Shown here: positions 42,330 to 51,549 of the stretch, piece by piece
How the letters are laid out: each line of letters starts with the position of its first letter
Numbering within the stretch: position 1 is the stretch's first letter
NCBI GenBank assembly: GCA_019510125.1
Contig: JAEKKX010000020.1
Coordinates: 1 to 64,000, forward strand
Direction: 5' to 3'
Origin: Lysobacterales bacterium
GTDB lineage: Bacteria; Pseudomonadota; Gammaproteobacteria; Xanthomonadales; Xanthomonadaceae
DNA length: 64,000 bases
Position numbers and translations under genes: made by a program
Notes under the pieces: model-generated
Seen by the model: the letters and a program-made list of their open reading frames with translations, nothing else
What the model was told of the DNA's origin: nothing
Database searches by the model: none

Positions 42330-43730
42330 ATGGATGTGAAAACGGTTCGGTCCAGTCGCAAGCAGTCCGCGATCCGCGCGCTGTGGTTCGTCGAGACGCT
42401 TGCGCTGACGTTCGCCGTGTTCGTGGCGGCACGCCTGAGGTTCCGCGGCGATCCCCGGGGCCTGGAGTCGTTCGCCGTCGGCATCGCGCCGCGCGCGGTG
42501 CTGGTCGCGCTGGCCGTCACCGGGGCGATGTTCGCCTTCGGGCTCTACCAGAGCTACGTGCGTCATCGCAGGATCGATCTGCTGCTGCGCATCGCGCTGT
42601 CGTTCTCGCTCGGCGGGGTCGCGCTGCTCACGCTCTACTACCTCCTGCCCGGGACCTACATCGGTCGCGGCGTGCTCGCGATCGCGCTGGTGATCGGGGT
42701 GTGCGCGGTCTGCGGCGTGCGCTGGGTGGTGTCGCGGCTGTCCGCCGCGCAGATGCTCAAGCAGCGCGTGCTGGTCTACGGCGCCGGCAACAACGCCAAC
42801 CTGATCAACACCCGGCTGCGCCGCAAGTCGGACCGGCAGTCGTTCGTCGTGCTGGGCTTCGTGCCGGCCCCGAACCAGACGATCGTGGTCGAGGACGCGC
42901 AGTTGATCCGCACCGACGAGACGCTGTGCACGGTCGCCGACCGGCTCGACGTGGACGAGATCGTGATCGCGCCCGACGAGCGCCGCGGCGCGATGCCGAT
43001 GGAACAGATGCTCAAGTGCGTGCAACTGGGCATGCGGATCACCGACCTGTCGACGTTCTTCGAGCGCGAGGCGGGGATGGTCCAGCTCAACATCGTCGAT
43101 CCGTCGTGGCTGGTGTTCTCCGGCGGCTTCGACTATTCCACGCCGCGTCGCCTGACCAAGCGCTTCTTCGACCTGCTCGCGGCCGGCGCGCTGCTGGCGC
43201 TGACCTGGCCGGCGATGCTGCTGGTGGCGCTGGCGGTGAAGCTGGAATCGAAGGGGCCGGCGATCTACCGGCAGGTCCGGGTCGGCGAGCACGGCCGCCA
43301 TTTCGAGATCATCAAGTTCCGCAGCATGCGCGTCGACGCCGAGAGCGACGGCGTGGCGCGCTGGGCGCAGCCCGGCGACGACCGCAGCACCCGGGTCGGC
43401 AAGTTCATCCGCAAGACCCGCCTGGACGAGCTGCCGCAGTTGCTGCTGGTGCTCAAGGGCGAGATGAGCTTCGTCGGCCCGCGCCCGGAGCGGCCGCAGT
43501 TCGTCGAGATGCTGAACCAGGAGATCCGCTACTACGACGTGCGCCATTCGGTGAAGCCGGGCCTGACCGGCTGGGCGCAGTTGAGGTACCCGTACGGCGC
43601 GTCGGTGCGCGACGCCAACGAGAAGCTGAAGTTCGACCTGTTCTACGTCAAGAACCACGGCCTGGTGTTCGACCTGATGATCATGCTGCAGACCGTGGAA
43701 GTAGTGCTGTTCGGACGCGGCGCGCGCTGA
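42330..43730 (+). CDS. Initiating sugar-phosphate transferase (EpsB_2/TIGR03013 family)
   Basis: 466 residues. The N-terminal half has membrane helices (WFVETLALTFAVFVAARLRF, LLTLYYLLPGTYIGRGVLAI) and a nucleotide-binding-like CoA-binding domain (VLVYGAGNNANLINTRLR). The C-terminal half is the bacterial sugar transferase domain: RLTKRFFDLLAAGALLALTW, KFRSMRVDAESDG, KTRLDELPQLLLVLKGEMSF and RPERPQFVEML. It loads the first sugar-1-phosphate onto undecaprenyl phosphate and so starts the repeat unit. It belongs to the group linked to PEP-CTERM/exosortase polysaccharide clusters. GGGG lies close before ATG 42330. Confidence 0.92.
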   Translation: MDVKTVRSSRKQSAIRALWFVETLALTFAVFVAARLRFRGDPRGLESFAVGIAPRAVLVALAVTGAMFAFGLYQSYVRHRRIDLLLRIALSFSLGGVALLTLYYLLPGTYIGRGVLAIALVIGVCAVCGVRWVVSRLSAAQMLKQRVLVYGAGNNANLINTRLRRKSDRQSFVVLGFVPAPNQTIVVEDAQLIRTDETLCTVADRLDVDEIVIAPDERRGAMPMEQMLKCVQLGMRITDLSTFFEREAGMVQLNIVDPSWLVFSGGFDYSTPRRLTKRFFDLLAAGALLALTWPAMLLVALAVKLESKGPAIYRQVRVGEHGRHFEIIKFRSMRVDAESDGVARWAQPGDDRSTRVGKFIRKTRLDELPQLLLVLKGEMSFVGPRPERPQFVEMLNQEIRYYDVRHSVKPGLTGWAQLRYPYGASVRDANEKLKFDLFYVKNHGLVFDLMIMLQTVEVVLFGRGAR

Positions 43731-43755
43731 GCGCGTCGCCGGCGCGGCACCGCGG

Positions 43756-44910
43756 TCAGCGCCGCGCGTCGGCCAGCGCTTCGGCGCAGGCGCGCAGGGT
43801 GTCGGCGGCGACGGCGTCCCAGTCGCGCGAGAACCGGCGCGCGAGCGCATCGACGTCCCAGTCGCGCTCCAGCGCCTCGCGCAGGCCCCCGGCGAGCGCC
43901 TGCGCGTCGCGCGCGGGCACCAGCAGGCCGGACGCCGCGTCGACGACCTCGGGGATGCCGCCGACCGGCGTCGCCACCACCGGCCGGCCGCAGGCCAGCG
44001 CCTCGACGAGCACGTTCGGGTGGCCTTCGGAATAGCTCGGCAGGGTGACCGCGTCCGCGGCCGCCATCCAGCGCGCGACCGCGGGCGCATCCTGCGCGCC
44101 GGGCAGGTGCAGCCGGTGCGGCGCCGCGGCGGCGCGCGCGTCGAGCTCGGCGCGCATCGGGCCGTCGCCGACCAGCGCGAGCTGCAGCCGCGGCCGCGAC
44201 GACGCCAGCGCGGCGGTCGCCTCGAGCAGTTCGCGCAGGCCCTTCTCCGGCACCAGCCGGCCGACATAGACCACCAGTTCCGCTTCCGCATCGAGCCCGA
44301 GCGCCGCGCGCGCGGCGGCGCGGTCCTGCGGATGGAAGATCGACGCGTCGCAGCCGTTGGGGATCGCGCGGACGCGCGCGGGATCGGCGCCGTAGTCGCG
44401 CACCGCGACCCGGCCGAGGTCCTCGCTGACCACCAGCAGCCGCCGCGCCGAGCGCACCACCGGCTGCGTCAGCCGGCGGCTGATCGCGTCGCGCACGCGC
44501 AGGTCCGAGCCGCGCGCGCCGGCGACCAGCGGCACGCCCGCATGCCGCGCCGCGCGCATCGCGCCGTAGGCGTCGGGATACAGCCAGTACGCCAGCACCA
44601 CGTCGGGCGCGAACGCGCGCAGCGGCGCGTGCAGCGCGTGCGCGCACAGCGCGCCGTTGAACGGCCGGCTGACCGCGGGCAGGGCGGGATATTCGACGTA
44701 CTGCACGTCGAGCCCGGGCACGCCGTGCGCGGGATCGGCGGCGCGGAACAGGTAGCTGCGCGGCCGCGCCCAGCGCGGATAGGTCGCGATCGGGCTGAGC
44801 ACGCGCACTTCCGCCAGTCGCGACAGCGCGCGCACGGTCTGCAGGATCGGCCGGCCGCGGTTGGGCTCGCCGGCGATCGGGAACTGCGACGTGACGACCA
44901 GCAGGCGCAT
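43756..44910 (-). CDS. GT4-family glycosyltransferase
   Basis: 384 residues of GT-B fold. The N-terminal domain opens with MRLLVVTSQFPIAGEPNRG and the C-terminal nucleotide-sugar site has VVYVGRLVPEKGLRELLEA, then SYSEGHPNVLVEALACGRPV with the EX7E motif. It adds one sugar of the repeat unit from a nucleotide sugar. It is the last gene of the minus-strand arm of the cluster, 10 bases after the dehydrogenase-epimerase fusion. Confidence 0.9.
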   Translation of the reverse strand: MRLLVVTSQFPIAGEPNRGRPILQTVRALSRLAEVRVLSPIATYPRWARPRSYLFRAADPAHGVPGLDVQYVEYPALPAVSRPFNGALCAHALHAPLRAFAPDVVLAYWLYPDAYGAMRAARHAGVPLVAGARGSDLRVRDAISRRLTQPVVRSARRLLVVSEDLGRVAVRDYGADPARVRAIPNGCDASIFHPQDRAAARAALGLDAEAELVVYVGRLVPEKGLRELLEATAALASSRPRLQLALVGDGPMRAELDARAAAAPHRLHLPGAQDAPAVARWMAAADAVTLPSYSEGHPNVLVEALACGRPVVATPVGGIPEVVDAASGLLVPARDAQALAGGLREALERDWDVDALARRFSRDWDAVAADTLRACAEALADARR

Positions 44911-44920
44911 GCGGCGGCGC

Positions 44921-46993
44921 TCAGCGCGGGTCCGCGCCGAAGGTGAGGTCGAGTCCGCGCTTCACGCCCACGCGCGGCGTCCAGCCGAGCACGTCGCGCG
45001 CGGCCGACACGTCGAAATTCGCCAGCGGCCGCAGCGAGCGCACGCGGTAGCGGGTCAGCGGCACGTCGCGCCTGAGCGCCTTGCCCAGCAGTTCGACCCC
45101 GATCGCCAGGCACAGGAACACCCACTGCGGCAGCCACGTCAGCCTGAGCCGGTCGCCGAGCTTCGCCTTGCAGCGGCGCAGGTAGGTCGTGCGATCGACC
45201 GAATCGGTGTCGACGAGGTTGAACACGCGGCCGAGCGCCTGCGGCGATTCCGCGGCCAGCAGCAGCGCGTCGACTACGTCGTCGCGGTACACCAGCGGCA
45301 GCGGCTGCGACCCGCTGCCGATCGCGATCCAGCGCCCGGCCAGCGCGATGGTGCCGTTGGGCGTGACCTGTTCGGCCCCGGGGCCGAAGATCTGCCCGGG
45401 CCGCAGGATCACCGCCGGCAGTCCGTCGTCGACGATCGCGCGATGCACCGCGTCCTCGGCGGTCAGCTTGGTCTGGGTGTAGGCGCCGCGCAGTTGCGGA
45501 TGCGGCTCGCAGCGGTAGTCCTCGGTCAGCACCTCGCCGTTGCGGCGGCCGGCGTGGTCGAACACGCTCATCGAACTCACGTACACCAGCCGCGGGTTGC
45601 CGTGCCGGCGGCAGGCCTCGAGCACGTTGCGCGTGCCCCAGACCGTGCCGGACTCGAAGTCGCGCGGACCGCCGCGCATCGCCGCGCCGACGTGGTGGAC
45701 GATGCCGGCGCCGGCGACCGCGTGATCGACGATCCGCGGATCGCCGAGGTCGCCGACCACCTGCTGCACGCCGGGATCGTCGCGGAACGCGGCGACCGGG
45801 CGGCGCACCAGCACCCGCACCGTCTGCCCCTTCGCGCGCAGCGCGGCGACCACGGCCCTGCCGAGGAAACCGGCGGCGCCGGTGACCAGCGCGTCGGCCG
45901 GCGGCAGCGCGACGTAGCGCGATTCCAGTTCGCGGGTGCGCTCGCGATCGGGCGCGGCGCACAGCGGATCGAGCAGGCGCGCGATGCGCAGCCCGTCCTC
46001 GGCCGGGAACGGCGGCGCCTCGCCGCGATGCACCGCGCGCGCGAACGCTTCGGCGCCGGCGCGGATGCCGGGCGAGGGCTTCAGCCGGCCGGTGGCGAAG
46101 CGCAGCACGTTCAGCGGGATGCGCACGCTGTCCTTCACCGCGGCGAAGAAGCCGTTGAGCAGGATGCCGATGAACTTCGGGCCCGGCAGCTCGCGATGCA
46201 CGCGGCAGGTCTGGGTGAAGCGGTCGACTTCGATCCGGCCGCGCCTGCCGCGCACGGTCAGCCGGTTCTCCATCGGCCGCGCGTTCCACGACAGCAGCAG
46301 CCGGCCGACGCCGGTCGCGGTGAGCACCTGCGCCTGCCATTCGTCGAACGCGATCTGGGGGTTGTCGCCGCGCGACTGGTACTGCACCTCGGCCTGCGCG
46401 ATCGGACCGAGGAACGCCTCCAGCGTGTACAGCCCGTGCACGCCGAGGTCGCGGAACGCATACGAACCCTGCGCGACGAGCCCCGGCAGCGGGCCGCCGG
46501 CGTAGGGCGGATAGTCGGAGTTGCGCACGATGTCGACCGAGCGCACGTCGCCGATCGCGCCGCTGCGCACTGCGGCCAGCGCCTGCATCAGCACCGGGTC
46601 GAACAGGTCGGAATGGTTCACGCCGAGGGTGAGCCCGGTCGCCTTCGCCTTCGCGAGCATCGCCTCGCAGTCGGCGACGCTGTCGGCCATCGGCTTTTCG
46701 ACCAGCACGTGGCAGCCCATGTCCATCGCCTGCAGCGCCAGCGTCGCGTGCGAGGCCGGCGGCGTCAGCACGTAGACGACGTTCGGTCTGGCGTCGGCGA
46801 GTTCGCCCAGCGTGGCGGCGACCCGCGCGATGCCGAAGCGCTTCGCGAGCGCCTGCGCGGCGTCGAGGTTGCTGTCGCAAAGGCCGACGAGGTCGACGAA
46901 GTCCAGCCGCGACAGCGCGGCGAGGTGGTGCGTGGCGACGTAGCCCGCGCCGACGAGGGCGACGCGGAGGCGGGAAGGGGGTGTGGGGGTCAT
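44921..46993 (-). CDS. Fusion of Gfo/Idh/MocA oxidoreductase and NAD-dependent sugar epimerase
   Basis: 690 residues. The N-terminal ~365 residues are a Gfo/Idh/MocA dehydrogenase: LRVALVGAGYVATHHLAAL, then HVLVEKPMADSVADCEAM with the EKP motif and the later YPPYAGGPLPGL. From about residue 366 (ALVTGAAGFLGRAVVAALRA) an SDR epimerase/dehydratase starts, with the YTQTKLTAEDAV catalytic YxxxK. Both use NAD(P)H-type cofactors, so the enzyme can oxidise and epimerise one nucleotide sugar without releasing the intermediate. ATG 46993 overlaps the stop of the previous gene by four bases. Confidence 0.88.
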   Translation of the reverse strand: MTPTPPSRLRVALVGAGYVATHHLAALSRLDFVDLVGLCDSNLDAAQALAKRFGIARVAATLGELADARPNVVYVLTPPASHATLALQAMDMGCHVLVEKPMADSVADCEAMLAKAKATGLTLGVNHSDLFDPVLMQALAAVRSGAIGDVRSVDIVRNSDYPPYAGGPLPGLVAQGSYAFRDLGVHGLYTLEAFLGPIAQAEVQYQSRGDNPQIAFDEWQAQVLTATGVGRLLLSWNARPMENRLTVRGRRGRIEVDRFTQTCRVHRELPGPKFIGILLNGFFAAVKDSVRIPLNVLRFATGRLKPSPGIRAGAEAFARAVHRGEAPPFPAEDGLRIARLLDPLCAAPDRERTRELESRYVALPPADALVTGAAGFLGRAVVAALRAKGQTVRVLVRRPVAAFRDDPGVQQVVGDLGDPRIVDHAVAGAGIVHHVGAAMRGGPRDFESGTVWGTRNVLEACRRHGNPRLVYVSSMSVFDHAGRRNGEVLTEDYRCEPHPQLRGAYTQTKLTAEDAVHRAIVDDGLPAVILRPGQIFGPGAEQVTPNGTIALAGRWIAIGSGSQPLPLVYRDDVVDALLLAAESPQALGRVFNLVDTDSVDRTTYLRRCKAKLGDRLRLTWLPQWVFLCLAIGVELLGKALRRDVPLTRYRVRSLRPLANFDVSAARDVLGWTPRVGVKRGLDLTFGADPR

Positions 46994-48189
46994 GGACGGA
47001 CTGCGGAAGGGGAATTCGGGGAAAGCCGCGCGGCGACTTCGGCGAGGACCGCATCGACGCGCGCGTCCCAGGTCTGGTCGGCGACGGCGGCCATGCGCGC
47101 GGCGACCGCCGCGGGCGCGTCGTCGGCGACGGCGGCGTCGAGCGCGGCGAGGAATGCGTCGCGGCCGTCGACCAGGCGGACGACGTGCGCGAACTTCTCG
47201 ATCTCGGGGTTGCGCACGCTGACCACGGCCTTGCCGGCGGCGAGGTATTCGCGGAGCTTCAGCGGATTGGCGTTGGCGACCTGGCGGTTCAGCCGGTACG
47301 GGATGATCGCGGCGTCGAACGCCTTCGACCACTGCGGCAGGCTCGGGTACGGCTGGGCGCCGGCGAGGCGCACGTTCGGCAGCGCGCGCAGGCCGGACAC
47401 GTCCACGTGGGCGTGGCCGACCAGCAGGAACGTCCACTGCGGGCGCTGCCGCGCGAGCCACTCGATCAGCGGCACGTCGATCCATTCGTGGATCGAGCCG
47501 ATGTAGCCGACGACCGGCCGCGGCAGGTCGCGCGCCAGCGCCGGGAGCGGCGTCGCCGGGTCCTGCGCCTGCGCGAACAGGTCGACGTCGACCCCATGCG
47601 GCGAAAAGACCGTCTGCGGGTTGAGCGCGCGCTTGGCGTCCAGCAGCGCCGGCGGCGCGACGCAGAGCAGGTCGGCGCGGCGACTCAGCGCCTCGTCGCG
47701 CTGCGCGATCAGCGCGGCGTCGACGCCGGGGTGCGCGGCGTAGTCGTCGATGCAGTAGTAGACGACGAGATCCTCGCCGAGTCGGCCGGCATGCACGCCC
47801 GGATGCGGCACGACGAACCACGAGATGCGCTTGCGGATGCCGGCCAGGCGCAGCGCGCGGCGCACCGCCCAGCGGCCGAACAGACGATTGAAGGCGTCGA
47901 CGCCGGGCAGGCGGCGGAACGGCAGTTGCGGCACCGTGCAGTGCCACAGGCCGTCGGCGACCCGCGTCGGGCGTTTGAACGCGGCCAGCAGCTTGCGCGC
48001 CGCGCGCCTGAGATCGCGGCCGGAGGCGTTCGGCGCGCGCATCCCGGGCGAATCGACGTACAGCACCGGCAGCCGCCGCGCCAGCCGCGTCGCCACGTGG
48101 TGGCTGCTGGTGCGGTTCTCGGCGAACCAGTCGTTGCCGAAATACACGATGCCGTGGCCCGCGAGCGCGGACGGCGCGGATTCGGTCAT
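46990..48189 (-). CDS. Family 1-type glycosyltransferase (TuaH-like)
   Basis: 399 residues of GT-B fold. Telling segments are IVYFGNDWFAENRTSSHHVA, YYCIDDYAAHPG, VVGYIGSIHEWIDVPLIEWL and NPLKLREYLAAGKAVVSVRN. It would add a sugar to the growing polysaccharide at the cytoplasmic face. It overlaps the fusion gene downstream and the J-domain gene upstream by four bases each, forming a tightly coupled operon. Confidence 0.87.
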   Translation of the reverse strand: MTESAPSALAGHGIVYFGNDWFAENRTSSHHVATRLARRLPVLYVDSPGMRAPNASGRDLRRAARKLLAAFKRPTRVADGLWHCTVPQLPFRRLPGVDAFNRLFGRWAVRRALRLAGIRKRISWFVVPHPGVHAGRLGEDLVVYYCIDDYAAHPGVDAALIAQRDEALSRRADLLCVAPPALLDAKRALNPQTVFSPHGVDVDLFAQAQDPATPLPALARDLPRPVVGYIGSIHEWIDVPLIEWLARQRPQWTFLLVGHAHVDVSGLRALPNVRLAGAQPYPSLPQWSKAFDAAIIPYRLNRQVANANPLKLREYLAAGKAVVSVRNPEIEKFAHVVRLVDGRDAFLAALDAAVADDAPAAVAARMAAVADQTWDARVDAVLAEVAARLSPNSPSAVRP

Positions 48190-48932
48190 TCGCAGGGGCC
48201 TTCGGCGTCCGCGGGCGGGGTCACCGTGGCGACATCCACCGGCAGCGGGCGCTCGGCCGCGCTGTGCCAGCCGGCGACGCGGTCGCAGCGGAACTCCACC
48301 CAGGACGGGCCGTACTGCCAGCGTTGCGCATGCATCTCGAGCGGTTCCCCCAGCGTCTTCCGCACCGTGTCCTGGTCCATCCCCGGCGCCAGCGCGGGCC
48401 CGGCGATGGCGGTTCCCGGCGCGCCGCGCGTGCCCCCCGCCGGCACGGAGGCGGGGGCGTCGCTGGCGGCCTGGCGCACGACGGCGGTGGCGAGCGCGAC
48501 GGCGACGCCGGCGAGCGTGACCGAAATCGCCGCCCGGGCCGCCATCGGATAACGTGACATTGTGCCCAATCCGGCCGCGCGATGCGATTCGGCGGGCGGG
48601 GTCGCGCGTCGCCAGCGCGGCGCTGCGGCCGGGTCGGCATCGGGCCGCGCCGCGTCGTCGGCGGGCACGGCCACCGTCGGTGCGGCCAGGCCGGGCGGCG
48701 GCGCGCCAGGCAGCCGGCCGAACCGCGCATGGAAGGCGATCGCGGCGGCGTACGCGCGGTTCAGGCGCTGCAGGCGGGCGGTGTCGGCCTCGGCCCCGGC
48801 CAGGTCGGGATGCAGCCGGGCGATGCGTCGGCGGCGCGCGATCCGCAGCGCCTCGATCGAGCAGCTCGCGTCGAGCCCGAGTTCGCGGTACATCGCCGCG
48901 AAGTCCGGCGCGGTGGCGTCCTGATCCCCCAT
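48186..48932 (-). CDS. J-domain protein with a transmembrane helix
   Basis: 248 residues. The N-terminal ~65 residues have the J-domain shape, with the HPD tripeptide in RRRRIARLHPDLAG and a LNRAYAAAIAF helix. After an Ala/Pro-rich stretch comes one membrane helix (ISVTLAGVAVALATAVV) and a small C-terminal domain with a DxxxTxxxLGEPLE motif. It could recruit DnaK to the membrane-bound polysaccharide machinery. It is the first gene of the minus-strand arm; start ATG 48932 lies upstream of the J domain. Confidence 0.82.
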   Translation of the reverse strand: MGDQDATAPDFAAMYRELGLDASCSIEALRIARRRRIARLHPDLAGAEADTARLQRLNRAYAAAIAFHARFGRLPGAPPPGLAAPTVAVPADDAARPDADPAAAPRWRRATPPAESHRAAGLGTMSRYPMAARAAISVTLAGVAVALATAVVRQAASDAPASVPAGGTRGAPGTAIAGPALAPGMDQDTVRKTLGEPLEMHAQRWQYGPSWVEFRCDRVAGWHSAAERPLPVDVATVTPPADAEGPCE

Positions 48933-49084
48933 GCGCGCAGCGTGCCCCCCCGGCGTGCCGTCGTGTCCGCGAGCGCGCAGTGGAGCGCGTCCGCCGCGGG
49001 TTTGCAAGCGCCGCGCGGGCCGCTGCGGCGACCGGATCGCGGCCGAAATCGCGTAGGCTATGGGGTCAGGGGAATCGTCGGGGG

Positions 49085-50167
49085 GTGCGGGTGCAGGCGG
49101 AGAACCACGCCGGGCCGTCGGCCGGTCTGCGGCCGCGACTGGCGCGCGTGTTGCGCCGTGCAGGGGCCCTGCCGCTGGTCGTGCGCCTGCGCGCCGCGCT
49201 GTGCAACGACGTGCGCATCCTCGCCTACCACCGGGTGCTCGAGGCCGAGGTGCCGGCGACGTTCCGGTTCGATCCCGATCTGGTCAGCGCTTCCGCCGAG
49301 GGCTTCCGCGAGCAGTTGCGGATCGTCCGCCGGCGCTGCGCGCCGATGCGCTTCGACGAACTGCTCGACCATCTCGATCGCGGTCGCCCGGTGCCGCGGC
49401 GCGCGGTGCTCATCACCTTCGACGACGGTTACGACGACAACCATCGCGTCGCCTACCCGCTGCTGCGCGAAGCGGGGCTGTCGGCGATGTTCTTCGTCTC
49501 GACCGGGCACATCGAATCGGGCCGTCCGTTCGCCTACGACTGGCTGGTGCGGATGCTGTGCACGGCGCCCGATGCGCGCCTCGACGCCCCGGAGCTGGGA
49601 CTGTCGATGCCGCTGCCCGACGGACTGCGCGAACGCCGTGCGCTCGCCGTGCGCGTGCTCGATCGGCTGAAGACGCTGCCCGCGGAAGCGCAGCAGGCGC
49701 TGATCCAGCGGCTGCAGGCGCAGTGGTCGATGCCCGACGCCGACGGCCATCCCGATTGCCGGCCGATGACCTGGGCGCAGCTCCGCGAGATGCGCGAGGG
49801 CGGCATGGAGATCGGTTCGCACGGCGTCGGCCACCACATGCTCGCGAAACTCCCGCGCGAAGCGATGCGCGAGGAACTGCGGGCCTCGCGCGCGGCGATC
49901 GCGCGCGAACTCGGCGCCGCGCCGGTGGCGGTGTCGTATCCGGTCGGCGGTCCGGACGCCTACGACGGTGCGGTGGTGGCCGCCGCCGCGGACGCCGGCT
50001 ACCGCATCGGCTGCAGCTACGTCACCGGCGCGCAGTCGCTGCGCGAGGGGCCGGGCCACGCCTGGAAGCGGATCCCGGTGGAGCGCGAGATGGACCCCGC
50101 TTGGTTCGACGCGATGCTGGCCCTGCCCGAACTGTTCTGCTATCGCTCGCGGACGCGGATCGGATAA
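49085..50167 (+). CDS. Polysaccharide deacetylase (CE4-like)
   Basis: 360 residues. The catalytic NodB-type block ITFDDGYDDNHRVAYPL holds the Asp residues, EIGSHGVGHHMLAK the metal-binding histidines, and VSYPVGGPDAYDGA a later motif. It probably removes acetyl groups from the exopolysaccharide or its precursor. The start is GTG 49085, ten bases after an AGGGGA Shine-Dalgarno; GTG 49091 is a close alternative. Earlier in-frame codons run over the divergent promoter region and are unlikely. Confidence 0.85.
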   Translation: MRVQAENHAGPSAGLRPRLARVLRRAGALPLVVRLRAALCNDVRILAYHRVLEAEVPATFRFDPDLVSASAEGFREQLRIVRRRCAPMRFDELLDHLDRGRPVPRRAVLITFDDGYDDNHRVAYPLLREAGLSAMFFVSTGHIESGRPFAYDWLVRMLCTAPDARLDAPELGLSMPLPDGLRERRALAVRVLDRLKTLPAEAQQALIQRLQAQWSMPDADGHPDCRPMTWAQLREMREGGMEIGSHGVGHHMLAKLPREAMREELRASRAAIARELGAAPVAVSYPVGGPDAYDGAVVAAAADAGYRIGCSYVTGAQSLREGPGHAWKRIPVEREMDPAWFDAMLALPELFCYRSRTRIG

Positions 50168-50171
50168 GCGC

Positions 50172-51500
50172 ATGTTCGCGGCGATGCTGCTGTACCTGCT
50201 GCTGGTCCTGATCCGTCCCCAGGACTATCCCGCGCTGGTCGACTACGCCGGCCTGCCGCTGCAGCCGATCGTGCTGCTGGTCGCCGCCGGGTTCTGGCTG
50301 CTGTCGACCGAGAAGCGGTTCGACCCGCCGCAGTTCCTGCTGCTCGCCGGGTTCTTCCTGGTGATGCTGCTCTCGCACGTCTTCAACGGCTGGGTCGGCG
50401 GGGCGATCGAGCAGTTCGGCAAGTTCGCGCCGATCCTGCTGGCCTACGTGGTGTTCGCCCAGGGGCTGGACCGGCGCGGCCGGATCCTGAAGACCATGGC
50501 CCTGTTCGCGATCTGCGCGGCGGTGCTGGCGGTCCACGGCATCGAGCAGTCGATCACCGGCAAGGGCTGGACCGGGATCGAGCCGTCGCAGGGCTCGCGC
50601 ATCCAGTACGTCGGCATCTTCAACGACCCCAACGACCTCGGCATGCTGTTCGTGGCCTGCGTGCCGATGGCCGCCTACCTCGGCAGCCGCGGCGGGCTGA
50701 TGGGTCTGCGCCGGCTGTTCTGGACGCTGGTGCTGGGGGTGCTGGTGTACGGCATCTACCTCACCGATTCGCGCGGCGCGCTGCTGGCGCTGCTGGCGGT
50801 GCTGGGCGTCTTCGTCTGGCAGCGCCGCGGGCTGTTCACCGCCGGTGCGCTGGGTGCGGCGGCGGTCGGCGTGCTGCTGGCGTTGCCGTCGCGGTTCAGC
50901 GAGATCGACCCGGAGGAGGAGTCGGCCCAGGGCCGCGTCGAATCCTGGTACGAAGGCATGCAGATGTTCCGCGAGCATCCGCTGTTCGGCGTCGGGCCCG
51001 ACCAGTACACCGACTACAATCCGCTGACCGCGCACAATTCGTTCGTGCTGGTGCTGGCCGAGACCGGGATCCTCGGGTTCACCCTGTGGCTGGCGTTCGT
51101 GGTCTACGGGTTCAGGATGATGTGGACCGGCTCGCGGCCGCTGGGCGAGCTGAGCTGGGAGCACGAGGCCGCGCCCGCCGCCGACGGCGACGCCGAGACC
51201 GCGCTCGCCGAACTGGACGCGATCGAGGCCGGCCTGGCCGAGGGCCGCGCGATCTCGATGACCCTGCTGCTGTCGCTGGTCGGCTTCTTCACCGCCTCGT
51301 TCTTCCTCAGCCGCAGCTACGTGGTCGTGCTCTACCTGCTGTCGGCGCTGGTCCTGGCCCAGTACGAGGACCAGCGGCGGGAGGACCCGGGGTTGCCGGC
51401 GTTCTCGCTGGGCGACGATGTGCTGCTGTGGCCCGCGGTCGGCGTCGGCGCCGCACTGGGGCTGTACGTTCTGGTCAAGGTGCTCCTGGTGATGCAATGA
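50172..51500 (+). CDS. O-antigen ligase/polymerase-type membrane protein (Wzy-like)
   Basis: 442 residues with about ten to twelve membrane helices and large hydrophilic loops, typical of the O-antigen polymerase/ligase superfamily (QFGKFAPILLAYVVFAQGL, IFNDPNDLGMLFVACVPMAA, SQGSRI and VESWYEGMQMFREHPLFGVG with the later H). It polymerises or transfers undecaprenyl-linked repeat units in the periplasm. It starts four bases after the deacetylase gene ends. Confidence 0.85.
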   Translation: MFAAMLLYLLLVLIRPQDYPALVDYAGLPLQPIVLLVAAGFWLLSTEKRFDPPQFLLLAGFFLVMLLSHVFNGWVGGAIEQFGKFAPILLAYVVFAQGLDRRGRILKTMALFAICAAVLAVHGIEQSITGKGWTGIEPSQGSRIQYVGIFNDPNDLGMLFVACVPMAAYLGSRGGLMGLRRLFWTLVLGVLVYGIYLTDSRGALLALLAVLGVFVWQRRGLFTAGALGAAAVGVLLALPSRFSEIDPEEESAQGRVESWYEGMQMFREHPLFGVGPDQYTDYNPLTAHNSFVLVLAETGILGFTLWLAFVVYGFRMMWTGSRPLGELSWEHEAAPAADGDAETALAELDAIEAGLAEGRAISMTLLLSLVGFFTASFFLSRSYVVVLYLLSALVLAQYEDQRREDPGLPAFSLGDDVLLWPAVGVGAALGLYVLVKVLLVMQ

Positions 51501-51549
51501 CGATGCGCGGACGTTTCGCGAACGAGGGTGGACGGACGGGGGCGACGCC

